64,000 bases of DNA from an uncultured Muribaculaceae bacterium (GTDB lineage: Bacteria; Bacteroidota; Bacteroidia; Bacteroidales; Muribaculaceae). This document shows, piece after piece, positions 6,202-14,676 of this stretch. The translations under genes were made by a program, and so were the position numbers. The notes beneath the pieces were generated by a model. It made no database searches. It was not told the origin of the DNA and worked only from the letters and a program-made list of their open reading frames with translations. The stretch is from assembly GCA_947628305.1 (NCBI GenBank), contig CANQZG010000019.1:1-64000 (forward strand), given 5' to 3'. Each line of letters starts with the position of its first letter. Positions within the stretch are counted from its first letter, which is position 1.

Positions 6202-8163
6202 ATGAAGAAAGTTATCTTGAAATCGCTTACCCTTTGCAACTTCAAGGGGGAACAAGCAAGAACAACGCACTTCAACGCCGATGTCACGACAATTTCCGGC
6301 GGCAACGGTCTTGGCAAATCAAGACACTTTGACGCATTCATGTGGCTTTTTTTCGGCAAGGACGTTCAAGACCGCAAAGATTATGAGGTCAGGACGCACA
6401 ATGCCGACGGCACGTTGCTTCACGAAGTGGAATGCAGTGTGACGGGTGTTCTTGACATCGACGGTCAGGAAAACACGTTGAAGCGCGAATCCGTCGAAGA
6501 ATGGGTGAAACCCCGTGGTCAGGTTGACCGGGTGTTGAAAGGCAACCACAACGAATGTTGGTGGAATGAAACCCCCGTCAAGGTAAATGAGTTTAACGCC
6601 CGTGTCGCCGCCATCCTTGAACCATCCTTGTTCAAGATGATAACAAACCCGATGTTCTTTGCGTCGATGGATTGGAAGTTGCAACGCGCACAACTTTTCC
6701 AACTCGCCGGAACATTAAGCGATGCCGAAATTGCCGCCACAAACCCCGATTTCGTGCTTCTTCTTGACAAACTGAACGGGAAATCACTTGCCGACTTCAA
6801 GAAAGAATTGGCGGCAAAGAAAGCCCGTTTGCAAAAGGAATTGAACGAAATTCAACCCCGCATCGACCAAACACAAAAGATGATGCCGGAAAGTGAAGAT
6901 TTCGCCGCCATTGAAGCCGAAATCGCCGACGTTGACAAGCAGATTGCCGACATCGACAAAATCTTGTCGGACAATGCCGCCCGCATCCGTGCCGAATATC
7001 AGGCGGAACAAGAAAAGCAACGCATTGTGAACGACCTGACCACCCGGCGCAACAACCTTGTCAGGGATGCCGAACAAGTCGCCAAAAACGCCGCATTTGA
7101 AGCCAATGCGACCCGCCGTGAACTTGAATCGGGCATCGCATCGAAGAAGCGTGAATTGTCGGCAATGGAACGCACCTTGCGCACCCTGACAACCGCCCGC
7201 GACCGATACGAAAAAGAGATTGAAACCCTTGAAACCGAAAAGGTGGCGAAACGTGCCGAATGGAATGCCGAAAACGCAAAACAATATTCCGGCGATGATG
7301 TGTGCCACCATTGCGGACAAATCTTGCCAAAGGAAAAGCGCGACAAGAACCGTCAAGACTTCATCGACACACAAAAAGCAAAGAAAGCCGCCATCACCGC
7401 TTATGGTCAAGGATTGGCGGCACGTCAAGAAACCGCCCGGAAATCCATTGCCGACACATCAAAGGAAATTGCCGACCAAGAAGCCGAAATCGCAAAGGTC
7501 AAGGCGGACATCAAGGAAAAGGAAACCGCCCTTGCCGCGATGCCTGAAACAACCGCCGCAACCGTCGTGCCGGAAGAAGTCGCCGGGTATGCTGAATTGA
7601 CAAAGCAAATCGAAGAAGCACAAGCCGCCGTTTCGACCGATGCAACGACCCCGGATGATTCCGAACACAAGACAATGAAAAAGGAATTGACCGACCGCCG
7701 CGATACCCTGAAAAAGCGTCTTGCCGCCCGTGATGAAATCGCCCGTTCCGAAAGGGAGATTGAAAGCCTGAAAGAAAAGGGCAAGCAGCTTGCGCAACAA
7801 ATCGCCGACCTTGAAAAAGAAGAATACATCGTTCAGGAGTTTACCCGCACCAAGATTGATGAATGCGAAAGCCGCATCAATGGGTTGTTCCACAACGTCA
7901 CATTCCGTCTTTTCGACAAGACCTTTGAGGGCAACACTTATGAAACTTGCATCCCGCTTGTCGGGGGTGTTCCTTTCGGCGCGGCAAACACCGCCGGACA
8001 AGTGAATGCGGGTCTTGACATCATCAACACCCTTTGCCGATTCCACGGCATATTCGCCCCGATATTCATTGACAACCGCGAATCGGTCAACAACCTTATC
8101 CCGACCGAAAGCCAAATCATTAACCTTGTCGTGACCAACGACACCAAATTAACAATCGAATGA
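6202..8163 (+). CDS. Rad50/SbcC-like ATPase with zinc hook
   Basis: The protein is 653 aa. The N-terminal ABC half has a Walker A motif (GGNGLGKSR, about residues 33-41). A long coiled coil (about 200-360 and 400-560) is split by a CHHC zinc-hook motif (about 367-370, VCHHCGQ), and the C-terminal half carries the Walker B-like IFIDNRESV (about 620-628). This is the layout of SMC/Rad50-type DNA repair ATPases, in a compact form. It is coupled by ATGA to a RecT-like annealing protein and precedes an MBL-fold hydrolase, so the three probably form the phage recombination module, with the ATPase handling DNA ends. Confidence 0.85.
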   Translation: MKKVILKSLTLCNFKGEQARTTHFNADVTTISGGNGLGKSRHFDAFMWLFFGKDVQDRKDYEVRTHNADGTLLHEVECSVTGVLDIDGQENTLKRESVEEWVKPRGQVDRVLKGNHNECWWNETPVKVNEFNARVAAILEPSLFKMITNPMFFASMDWKLQRAQLFQLAGTLSDAEIAATNPDFVLLLDKLNGKSLADFKKELAAKKARLQKELNEIQPRIDQTQKMMPESEDFAAIEAEIADVDKQIADIDKILSDNAARIRAEYQAEQEKQRIVNDLTTRRNNLVRDAEQVAKNAAFEANATRRELESGIASKKRELSAMERTLRTLTTARDRYEKEIETLETEKVAKRAEWNAENAKQYSGDDVCHHCGQILPKEKRDKNRQDFIDTQKAKKAAITAYGQGLAARQETARKSIADTSKEIADQEAEIAKVKADIKEKETALAAMPETTAATVVPEEVAGYAELTKQIEEAQAAVSTDATTPDDSEHKTMKKELTDRRDTLKKRLAARDEIARSEREIESLKEKGKQLAQQIADLEKEEYIVQEFTRTKIDECESRINGLFHNVTFRLFDKTFEGNTYETCIPLVGGVPFGAANTAGQVNAGLDIINTLCRFHGIFAPIFIDNRESVNNLIPTESQIINLVVTNDTKLTIE

Positions 8164-9116
8164 GCAACGAAATTCAAAAACAAAATCCCACCGGGGTTGT
8201 GATGCAGACCGCCCCGGCAACGGTCGGGTTCAACTTCTTTGACCCCGTGCAGTTTGAAACCATGCAACGTGTGTGCAAGATGTTCGCTTCATCCGACCTT
8301 GTGCCGGATACTTACAAACCCAAGACAAAGCCCATCCCCGCCAACGCATCACCCGAAGTCATTGCGGCGATGCAAGCCGAAAACAAGGCGGCAATGGACA
8401 AGGCGGTTGCAAATTGCATGATTGCCGTTGAAGTATCAATGCGCATTGGCGCGTCGCCCCTGATGGTCATGCAGAACATGGCGGTTATTTATGGTCGCCC
8501 GTCGTGGTCATCTAAATTCCTGATTGCAACGGTCAATTCGTGCGGACGCTTTGAACCCTTGCAATTCCGCTTCACCGACAAGGGCAACATCGGCAAAGTT
8601 GATTATGTCGATTATGTGTGGAGCGACCACACACGCCGCAAAGAAGCCGTCAAAAAGACCCTTGACGGAACAAACATCCGCAACCTTGAATGCGTCGCTT
8701 ATACGACCAAGAAAGGGTCAAAAGATGTCCTTGAATCCGCCCCGGTGTCGATTCAACTTGCAATCGAAGAAAGGTGGTTCACAAAGGACGGGTCGAAGTG
8801 GCGCACAATGCCCCGCCAAATGCTGATGTATCGCGCCGCGTCGATGTGGACAAACGCTTATGCGCCCGAACTTTCGATGGGTATGCGCACAATCGAGGAA
8901 CAACAAGACATCGTGGATGTCGAGTTTGAAGAAATCCCGACCACACCCGCCGCGACTTCAACCAACGTCGCATCGACAATCAGCATGGAAGATGCAAAGC
9001 CCGCCGACCCGACCCCGGCAACACCTGAACCCGCCGAAAGTCAGGCATCCGCCGCCCCGGTCGAAGAATCCGCACCCTCCGCACCTGAAACATCAACCGA
9101 CAATCCCGGCTTCTAA
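8160..9116 (+). CDS. RecT-like single-strand annealing protein
   Basis: The protein is 318 aa. The conserved core (VEVSMRIGASPLMVMQNMAVIYGRPSWSSKFLIATVN and RQMLMYRAASMWTNAYAPELSMGM) has the pattern of RecT/Bet-type phage recombinases of Bacteroidetes. A low-complexity Pro/Ala/Glu-rich tail occupies the last 70 residues. It would anneal single-stranded phage DNA during recombination or replication. It is translationally coupled to the Rad50-like ATPase upstream and the MBL hydrolase downstream. Confidence 0.75.
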   Translation: MSNEIQKQNPTGVVMQTAPATVGFNFFDPVQFETMQRVCKMFASSDLVPDTYKPKTKPIPANASPEVIAAMQAENKAAMDKAVANCMIAVEVSMRIGASPLMVMQNMAVIYGRPSWSSKFLIATVNSCGRFEPLQFRFTDKGNIGKVDYVDYVWSDHTRRKEAVKKTLDGTNIRNLECVAYTTKKGSKDVLESAPVSIQLAIEERWFTKDGSKWRTMPRQMLMYRAASMWTNAYAPELSMGMRTIEEQQDIVDVEFEEIPTTPAATSTNVASTISMEDAKPADPTPATPEPAESQASAAPVEESAPSAPETSTDNPGF

Positions 9117-9886
9117 TGGACTTGAAGATTATCGGAAGCAGCTCAAAGGGTAATTGCTACATTTTCGACAATGGCGATGAAGCCCTTGCCGTTGAATGTG
9201 GCATCCCTTTCAGCCGTGTGCGCCGGGCAATGGACTTCAAGACGCAACACATTGTCGGGGCGGTCATATCGCACGAACACGGCGACCATTCCGCCGCCGT
9301 CGGCAAGTTCCTTGAAGCATTCATTCCCGTTTACACGTCGAGGGGAACGGCAAAGGCGTTGGGGTATGATGGCAACCCCCTTGTTCATCAGGTCGCCGAC
9401 CACGAAATGGTTTCAATCGGCAAGTTCCGAATTATGCCTTTCAGGGTCGAACACGATGCCGCCGAACCTTTCGGATTCCTGATTCATCACCCGGCAATGG
9501 GAACGGTGTTGTTTGCGACTGACACCCGTTATTTGCGTTATAAACCTTTCGGCAACGACAACATCATCAGGTTTCCCGGCGTGAACAACATCTTGATTGA
9601 ATGCAACTATCGGCACGACATTTTGGAACGCAACATTGCCGCCGGACGCTTGCCCCTTGCATTGGCAAAACGAACCCGGAAAAGCCATTGCAGTTTTGCC
9701 GAATGCCGGGCGACAATCCTTGCCCAAGACCTTTCAGGGGTCAACAATATTGTCTTGATTCACCTTTCGGATGCCAACGCCAATGCCGCCGAATTTCAAG
9801 CCGATATTGAAGCCGCAACGGGCAAGACCGTGACCGTCGCCGAATCAGGAATGACAATCAAAAATTTCAACAAGACACCATTTTAA
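9116..9886 (+). CDS. MBL-fold metallo-hydrolase (putative DNA-processing nuclease)
   Basis: The protein is 256 aa. The metal-binding signature is clear: HEHGDH (about residues 53-58), with later His and Asp ligands in FRVEHDAAE, LFATDTRY and LIHLSD. It resembles YycJ/WalJ-type phage metallo-beta-lactamase-fold proteins. There is no separate lambda-exonuclease-like gene in the module, so this enzyme may supply the nuclease partner of the RecT-like protein (inference from context). The ATG overlaps the preceding stop. Confidence 0.85.
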   Translation: MDLKIIGSSSKGNCYIFDNGDEALAVECGIPFSRVRRAMDFKTQHIVGAVISHEHGDHSAAVGKFLEAFIPVYTSRGTAKALGYDGNPLVHQVADHEMVSIGKFRIMPFRVEHDAAEPFGFLIHHPAMGTVLFATDTRYLRYKPFGNDNIIRFPGVNNILIECNYRHDILERNIAAGRLPLALAKRTRKSHCSFAECRATILAQDLSGVNNIVLIHLSDANANAAEFQADIEAATGKTVTVAESGMTIKNFNKTPF

Positions 9887-9898
9887 CAACTTCAAAAA

Positions 9899-10522
9899 AT
9901 GATTAAGTACAAACTTTCAAACACCGAAAATGGCAAAATCGTGGGTCACTTTGCGACCCGTCAGGATGCCGCCGACGCGATGGACAACTACATCAGCGAC
10001 GCAAACTTTGGTCTTGACCCGACCGATGATGAATGGTTGACCCCCTTTGATTTCGACCTTGAAGAAGTCGGAGTCAAGGAAGAACCCAACAAAACCATCG
10101 TGGACTACAACACCGCCCGTGAATATCTTGGCGGCAAGCCCAACAAGCAATTCACGGTCAGCAAAAAGGCAATAGCCATGAACACCGCGCCGGGGCTTGT
10201 TGAAGTCACCCGCCTTGTCGATTCCCTGAATCCGGCGCACGTTGAAGCCCTTATCGCCTTGAACGAATTGTTCACCATCGCGCAAGCATGGAACAAGGCG
10301 GATGATTTCGTGCCTGACTTCTCAAACCGCAATCAAGTCAAGTGGTTTCCGTGGTTTGTCTATAAGCCTGAACGTGCGGGCTTCGTGTCTGCGGCTACGG
10401 CTTATGCGCCGTCGTTTACGTATGCGACTGTCGGTTCTCGGCTTTGCTTCAAAACCGCAAATCGCGCCCGTCAATTCGGCGAACAATTCATCGACCTTTG
10501 GAACAAGGTTCTGTTGTTTTAA
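9899..10522 (+). CDS. Remote DGR target protein in the early operon
   Basis: The protein is 207 aa and contains variable repeat VR2 (10373-10449; about residues 159-184), reading AGFVSAATAYAPSFTYATVGSRLCF. The VR is not at the extreme C-terminus: 24 more residues follow (FKTANRARQFGEQF...). The N-terminal part (MIKYKLSNTENGKIVGHFATRQDAADAMDNY) is a separate small domain. The GSRLCFKT/AxQFxxLW ending is a motif I associate with abundant small Bacteroidetes phage proteins of unknown function. It lies between the recombination module and replication genes, far from the fibre genes, so its diversified surface may face an intracellular or exported partner; the partner is unknown. Confidence 0.85.
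   Translation: MIKYKLSNTENGKIVGHFATRQDAADAMDNYISDANFGLDPTDDEWLTPFDFDLEEVGVKEEPNKTIVDYNTAREYLGGKPNKQFTVSKKAIAMNTAPGLVEVTRLVDSLNPAHVEALIALNELFTIAQAWNKADDFVPDFSNRNQVKWFPWFVYKPERAGFVSAATAYAPSFTYATVGSRLCFKTANRARQFGEQFIDLWNKVLLF
10373..10449 (+). repeat. DGR variable repeat VR2 (remote)
   Basis: It aligns without gaps to template positions 49899-49975. Sixteen of 77 positions differ and all sixteen are adenines in the template (examples: AA to GC at 10394-10395 and at 10400-10401; AA to TT at 10415-10416). Non-adenine template positions are fully conserved. The match ends at the same 3' point as VR1 (TGCTT then different bases). This adenine-only pattern is diagnostic of DGR mutagenesis. Confidence 0.92.
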
Positions 10523-10539
10523 CCTGAACGTGTCGCACT

Positions 10540-11391
10540 ATGATACAAACAAAGTTCAACGAAACCCGCTTCACTACGTCGGACACGTCAAAAGCAATGG
10601 GAATGTTCCTTGCCGACCGACTTTTGAAAGAATGGACGGAAGAAGTTCAGGACACCGACACCGGGGAACTAATTTCAATCAAGCGTTGTGAAGTCCTGAT
10701 GGAGCGCGGAAAGCAAATCACCCCGGAAGTGGCAATGTCCATCAACTTTCACATTCAGGCGGGCGACATTACCGAATTTGAAGTGACTGACCAATGCCGT
10801 GTCGGATTCTATAACAAAGGCGACTATCCCGCCCCGTGGATAGTTACGGCACACGTCAAGGGCAAGAACCGCAAGTTCATCTTGTATGCCCGTGGTCTTG
10901 AAGAAGCCATTGAAATCGCAACTGATTTCATCGAACAAAAGATGCCCGGACACTTTCAGTTTGTCAGCGTCAAGGGTTACAACGATTGCATCGCAATCAC
11001 CGACAATTTCAATCGGTCAGGCTTTGAAGCCGACCACGAAATGCCGGAAGATGATGGCGGTGTTATCGAGGAAGAAGAACGGAGCAATGGCAAATTCTAT
11101 TTGCTTGAATTGCACATCGCGCCGGAAGATGGCGTGGAACACAACCAAGTGTTCCTTGTGTTCACCGATGATGCGGAAAAGGCGAAAGAACTTGCCAATA
11201 ATTGGCTTGCCAAACGCGCTCGCGACAACTACGATGAAGCCCTTGCAAAAGGTGTAAAGAACCCGGAACGCTTCTTGTCGTTCACAACGACCATCAACAC
11301 CGCAACCGTCGTGAATTGTTATTGCGTGATTCCCCCGGACTTTTCCCGCGAATATTTCAAGCATGACAAGCCCGACGGCGAAAACGAATAA
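10540..11391 (+). CDS. Phage protein of unknown function (283 aa)
   Basis: A soluble acidic protein. The middle contains KGKNRKFILYARGLEEAIEIATDFIEQKMPGHFQFVSVKGYNDC, and a similar-looking segment follows later (FYLLELHIAPEDGVEHNQVFLVFTDDAEKAKELANNW), so it may hold two copies of one alpha/beta fold, loosely recalling DUF4494-type proteins. It is 17 bp after the remote DGR target and probably co-transcribed with it. Function not recognised. Confidence 0.65.
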   Translation: MIQTKFNETRFTTSDTSKAMGMFLADRLLKEWTEEVQDTDTGELISIKRCEVLMERGKQITPEVAMSINFHIQAGDITEFEVTDQCRVGFYNKGDYPAPWIVTAHVKGKNRKFILYARGLEEAIEIATDFIEQKMPGHFQFVSVKGYNDCIAITDNFNRSGFEADHEMPEDDGGVIEEEERSNGKFYLLELHIAPEDGVEHNQVFLVFTDDAEKAKELANNWLAKRARDNYDEALAKGVKNPERFLSFTTTINTATVVNCYCVIPPDFSREYFKHDKPDGENE

Positions 11392-11403
11392 ATAATCAAT
11401 CCA

Positions 11404-11434
11404 CCCGCCGGGGGAATCCGCCCCCGGTGGTTTA
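11404..11434 (+). terminator. GC hairpin in the early operon, possible attenuator
   Basis: CCGGGGG pairs with CCCCCGG across AATCCG, followed by TGGTTT. It lies between two co-oriented genes and has no strong T-run, so partial termination or RNA processing is more likely than a full stop. Confidence 0.4.
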
Positions 11435-11439
11435 AGGCA

Positions 11440-12159
11440 ATGACAATGAAAGATAAAACATATTATTTCCCGCACGACTACAACGCCCGGAATGACCCCA
11501 AATTGCAAGATGTGTTGATTGAACACGGCGCGGCGGGTCTTGGCGTTTTTTGGTGCATCGTTGAGCAGCTTTATGAGCAAGGCGGGGAATTGCCGTTGAA
11601 GTCATGCAAAAGCATTGCATTTGCTTTGCATCAGGATTGCACGATGGTTGAAAGTGTAGTCAAGGACTTTGGATTGTTCGACAATAACGGTGAAACTTTT
11701 TGGTCAAATTCGGTCAACAAGCGTCTTGGCAAGCGTCAGCAAATCAGCGAAAGAAGAAAGAAAGCCGCCTTAACACGTTGGCAATCAACGACCAATCAGC
11801 AAACACAATGCAACCCCGATACAAATGCAATGCAAGTTGATGCAAAAGAAAATAAAAGAAAAGAAAATATATCTATATCTAACGATATAGAAAGGGAAAA
11901 ACCGCAAAAGCGGTTTGTTCCCCCGACGCTTGAAGAAGTGCAAGCCTATATTGTTGAAAAGGGTTATTGCGTCGATGCTGAAAGTTTCATCGCCTTTTAT
12001 CAATCCAAAAATTGGTATGTCGGCAAAAACAAGATGAAAGATTGGAAAGCCGCAATCCTGACTTGGGAAAAGCACGAAAGGGAGAATCCCCGCCGCCCGG
12101 CATCCCCCCGGAAAACGAAAACAAGTGAATCACGAAATGTTAACGATGAATGGAAATGA
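11440..12159 (+). CDS. DUF4373 (Lin1244/Lin1753-like) phage replication protein
   Basis: The protein is 239 aa. The N-terminal domain (YYFPHDYNARNDPKLQDVLIEHGAAGLGVFWCIVEQLYEQGGEL) is the Lin1244/Lin1753 (DUF4373) domain found in phage replication initiators. A low-complexity lysine/asparagine-rich linker and a C-terminal DnaD-like helical region (FIAFYQSKNWYVGKNKMKDWKAAILTWEKHE) follow. It overlaps the DnaC-like gene by 10 bp, matching the common DnaD-DnaC pairing. An equally plausible start is the ATG at 11446. Confidence 0.85.
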   Translation: MTMKDKTYYFPHDYNARNDPKLQDVLIEHGAAGLGVFWCIVEQLYEQGGELPLKSCKSIAFALHQDCTMVESVVKDFGLFDNNGETFWSNSVNKRLGKRQQISERRKKAALTRWQSTTNQQTQCNPDTNAMQVDAKENKRKENISISNDIEREKPQKRFVPPTLEEVQAYIVEKGYCVDAESFIAFYQSKNWYVGKNKMKDWKAAILTWEKHERENPRRPASPRKTKTSESRNVNDEWK

Positions 12160-12902
12160 ACAACAAGAATGACGTTCCCGGACTTGACAAAATATTGCGG
12201 GCAATCGAGGAACGCGGCACGTTTGCCCGCATGACCCGTTACAAGTACACCGGGGAAGATTACAACATCGAAAACGCCTTGAAGATAATCGAAGCAATCG
12301 GCAAGACCCGCGACCGCAAATTTGTGATTGATTCGGAAAATCGTTTTGCTTACGAAAATTTCATCAAGTGGTGTCATTGCGATGTGTCGATGAAACAGAT
12401 TCACCCCGACACCGGGGAAGTCGTGCCGGGCGACCTTTACGCGGGCATCTACATCGGCGGCACAACCGGGTCGGGCAAATCATGGTGTCTTGAAATCATG
12501 CGGGCTTATGCGTCGGCACTTGGGTTCAAAATCACAATCCCGGTCAATTATGAAAAAGATGACAACCGCGCATTGTGGTGGCGGATTGTCCGCGCCGATG
12601 AAGTGTGCGAAATGTTCGCCGAAGATGGCAAGATTACCGACTTGAAGAAAGCCCCGATTGTCGCCATTCAGGATTTCGGGCAAGAACAAGAAGAATCGCT
12701 TTACATGGGCAACCGTGTTGATGCCGTCCGGCAGCTTATCGAGTACCGGGGCGACCTGACCAACGAATTAACCTTGATAACATCGAATTTGCCGATGGGA
12801 AGTGAACGCCTTGTCGCCCGTTATGGCGACCGCGTGGCATCCCGCTTGCGTCAAATGTGCAACAACCTTGTCATTAAGGGCAAAGACCGCAGAAAATTAT
12901 AA
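12150..12902 (+). CDS. DnaC-like helicase-loader ATPase
   Basis: The protein is 250 aa, AAA+ type. Walker A is GGTTGSGKS (about residues 103-111), Walker B lies in APIVAIQDFGQE, sensor I in LTLITSNLPM, and an arginine-rich end follows (YGDRVASRLRQMC). These are features of DnaC/DnaI/IstB-family loaders. No replicative helicase gene is seen, so it should load the host DnaB onto phage origins with the DUF4373 protein. Confidence 0.88.
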   Translation: MEMNNKNDVPGLDKILRAIEERGTFARMTRYKYTGEDYNIENALKIIEAIGKTRDRKFVIDSENRFAYENFIKWCHCDVSMKQIHPDTGEVVPGDLYAGIYIGGTTGSGKSWCLEIMRAYASALGFKITIPVNYEKDDNRALWWRIVRADEVCEMFAEDGKITDLKKAPIVAIQDFGQEQEESLYMGNRVDAVRQLIEYRGDLTNELTLITSNLPMGSERLVARYGDRVASRLRQMCNNLVIKGKDRRKL

Positions 12903-12923
12903 TATCTAAAAATTTAACTTACA

Positions 12924-14084
12924 ATGGAAAGTAATAACAACATGACACCCGAAGATGTCATTTTCAAATCCGAAAACGGAAAGCCAATCACCGACACGAT
13001 GCACGTTGCAAAGTATTTCGGGCGGCAACACAAGAACATCTTGAAATCCGTGCGTCGCCTGATAGCACAAGGAATGGGGCGCGAATTTCGTTGCCCGGTT
13101 ATCGACGGCAACCGCGTTGTCTTTCAAATGACGCAAAAGGGCTTTGAAGCGGTGACAAAGACTTTGCCCGGTGTCGATGCCAAACGCGATGCCGTCCTTG
13201 CGGCGTTTTTCCGAATTACCCCTATCCCCGCAAGTCAATGGAAAGAAAAATGCCCCAAAAGATTGGAGCAGTTAAACGAAATGGTTGCTTGTTCATCGAC
13301 AAGCATTGAAAAGGCAATTCAGGTCAGGAACACCGATGCCGGACGTGTCATTGACGCAAGGCAGCTTCACGCATTCATCAACAACGGCGCGACCGACTTT
13401 TCAACATGGTTCAAACGCCGTGTCGAGCATTGCGGGTTTGTCATAAACGAAGATTTCAAGGCTATCAATAGCACCGAAATTGTGGAAAACGGGAGCATCC
13501 CCGGAATCGGTCGCCCGTCAATCGAATATGTCTTGACCATCGAAGCGGCAAAGGAACTTTGCATGGTCGAGGGCAACGACCGTGGACGTGCCGTGCGTCG
13601 TTACTTCATCGAAGCGGAACGCAAATTCAGGGAATCGCAACAAGTCGCCCCGACACATCCGGCAATCCCGCAGACATTCGCCCAAGCCTTGCGCCTTGCC
13701 GCCGAACAAGCCGAAACCATCGAAGCCCAACAAAAGCAGCTTGCCGCACAAGCCCCGAAAGTGAACTTTGCCAATGCCCTTGAAATCGCGGGCGAATCAA
13801 TCCTTGTCGGGCAGCTCGCCAAACTGATGCGTCAAAACGGGGTTGACACGGGCGAAATCCGGCTTTATCAATGGTTGCGCGACAACGGATTCTTACACAA
13901 GTGCGGTTCGGAATATAACGACCCGACGCAACGCGCCCTTGAAATGGGCTTGTTTGAGGTCAGGACGGGAACACGCTATCATCCGCACACGGGCGAACCA
14001 ATCCAAACCCGGACAACCCTTGTCACCGTCAAGGGGCAACAATATTTCATCAACAAATTTGTCTATAAATCCCAACACCCATGA
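12924..14084 (+). CDS. Three-domain phage antirepressor (Rha / AntA / KilAC)
   Basis: The protein is 386 aa. Domains in order: Rha-type regulatory domain (about 12-100; MHVAKYFGRQHKNILKSVRRLI), AntA/AntB domain (about 130-215; VIDARQLHAFINNGATDFSTWFKRRV), and a KilAC DNA-binding domain at the C-terminus (about 275-385; GEIRLYQWLRDNGFLHKCG). Such proteins counteract repressors to allow lytic growth. With an XRE repressor lacking a self-cleavage domain upstream, this is the best candidate for the induction switch. Its end overlaps the next gene by 4 bp. Confidence 0.9.
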   Translation: MESNNNMTPEDVIFKSENGKPITDTMHVAKYFGRQHKNILKSVRRLIAQGMGREFRCPVIDGNRVVFQMTQKGFEAVTKTLPGVDAKRDAVLAAFFRITPIPASQWKEKCPKRLEQLNEMVACSSTSIEKAIQVRNTDAGRVIDARQLHAFINNGATDFSTWFKRRVEHCGFVINEDFKAINSTEIVENGSIPGIGRPSIEYVLTIEAAKELCMVEGNDRGRAVRRYFIEAERKFRESQQVAPTHPAIPQTFAQALRLAAEQAETIEAQQKQLAAQAPKVNFANALEIAGESILVGQLAKLMRQNGVDTGEIRLYQWLRDNGFLHKCGSEYNDPTQRALEMGLFEVRTGTRYHPHTGEPIQTRTTLVTVKGQQYFINKFVYKSQHP

Positions 14085-14665
14085 AAATCTATATCAGTGG
14101 AAGAATAACGGGGTTGCCGTTGTCCGAAGCCCGACAACGGTTTGCCGATGCCGCCGACTTGCTGAATGCAATCGGGTTTGAAGCGGTGAATCCCCTGAAT
14201 AACGGGCTTGATGATAAGGCGACGTGGAAAGAACACATGGTTGCAGACATCCGAATGCTTCTTGATTGTGATGCAATTTACATGATGGATAATTGGCTTG
14301 AAAGCCGGGGCGCGTCGGTTGAATATGACATCGCCAACCGCCTGAACATGGATGTTTGGTTTGAATCGACCATCAGGCGCGAAAACCGCGCGGTCTTGCG
14401 CATTCAAAACGCAATCCATGAAGTCACGGGCTTGCGCCTGAATCAGTATGCGACCAAAAGCCGGAAGCGTGATTGTTTTTATGCCCGAATGCTTTTCGTG
14501 TATCATTGCCGCCGCCTGAAAATGACCTTGACGCAGATTGCAAAGCACGTCCACCGCGACCATTCTTCAATGCTTCACTTCTTGCGGAAATATGATGATG
14601 ATTTCAACTACAACCCGCAATTCCGTGAACTTGCCGAAAAACTGAATCAAATATTAAATCCCTAA
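14081..14665 (+). CDS. DUF4406 / DnaA domain IV-like fusion protein
   Basis: The protein is 194 aa. Residues 1-95 form a DUF4406 domain of the nucleoside deoxyribosyltransferase-like fold (MKIYISGRITGLP; DCDAIYMMDNWLESRGASVEYDIA). Residues about 115-185 contain a DnaA domain IV-like helix-turn-helix with the signature IAKHVHRDHSSMLHFL. The fusion joins a nucleotide-handling fold to an origin-type DNA-binding fold. It may recognise DnaA-box-like sequences at the phage origin or regulate host initiation; this is inference. Confidence 0.8.
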   Translation: MKIYISGRITGLPLSEARQRFADAADLLNAIGFEAVNPLNNGLDDKATWKEHMVADIRMLLDCDAIYMMDNWLESRGASVEYDIANRLNMDVWFESTIRRENRAVLRIQNAIHEVTGLRLNQYATKSRKRDCFYARMLFVYHCRRLKMTLTQIAKHVHRDHSSMLHFLRKYDDDFNYNPQFRELAEKLNQILNP

Positions 14666-14676
14666 ACCAAAAGCAA

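Noticed and set aside
6784-7428. 214-aa minus-strand ORF
   Set aside because: Antisense shadow of the Rad50-like coiled coil, with no own context.
10302-10691. 129-aa plus-strand ORF across VR2
   Set aside because: It is a second-frame shadow of the remote DGR target and the next gene; the frame matching VR1 is the 9899-10522 gene.
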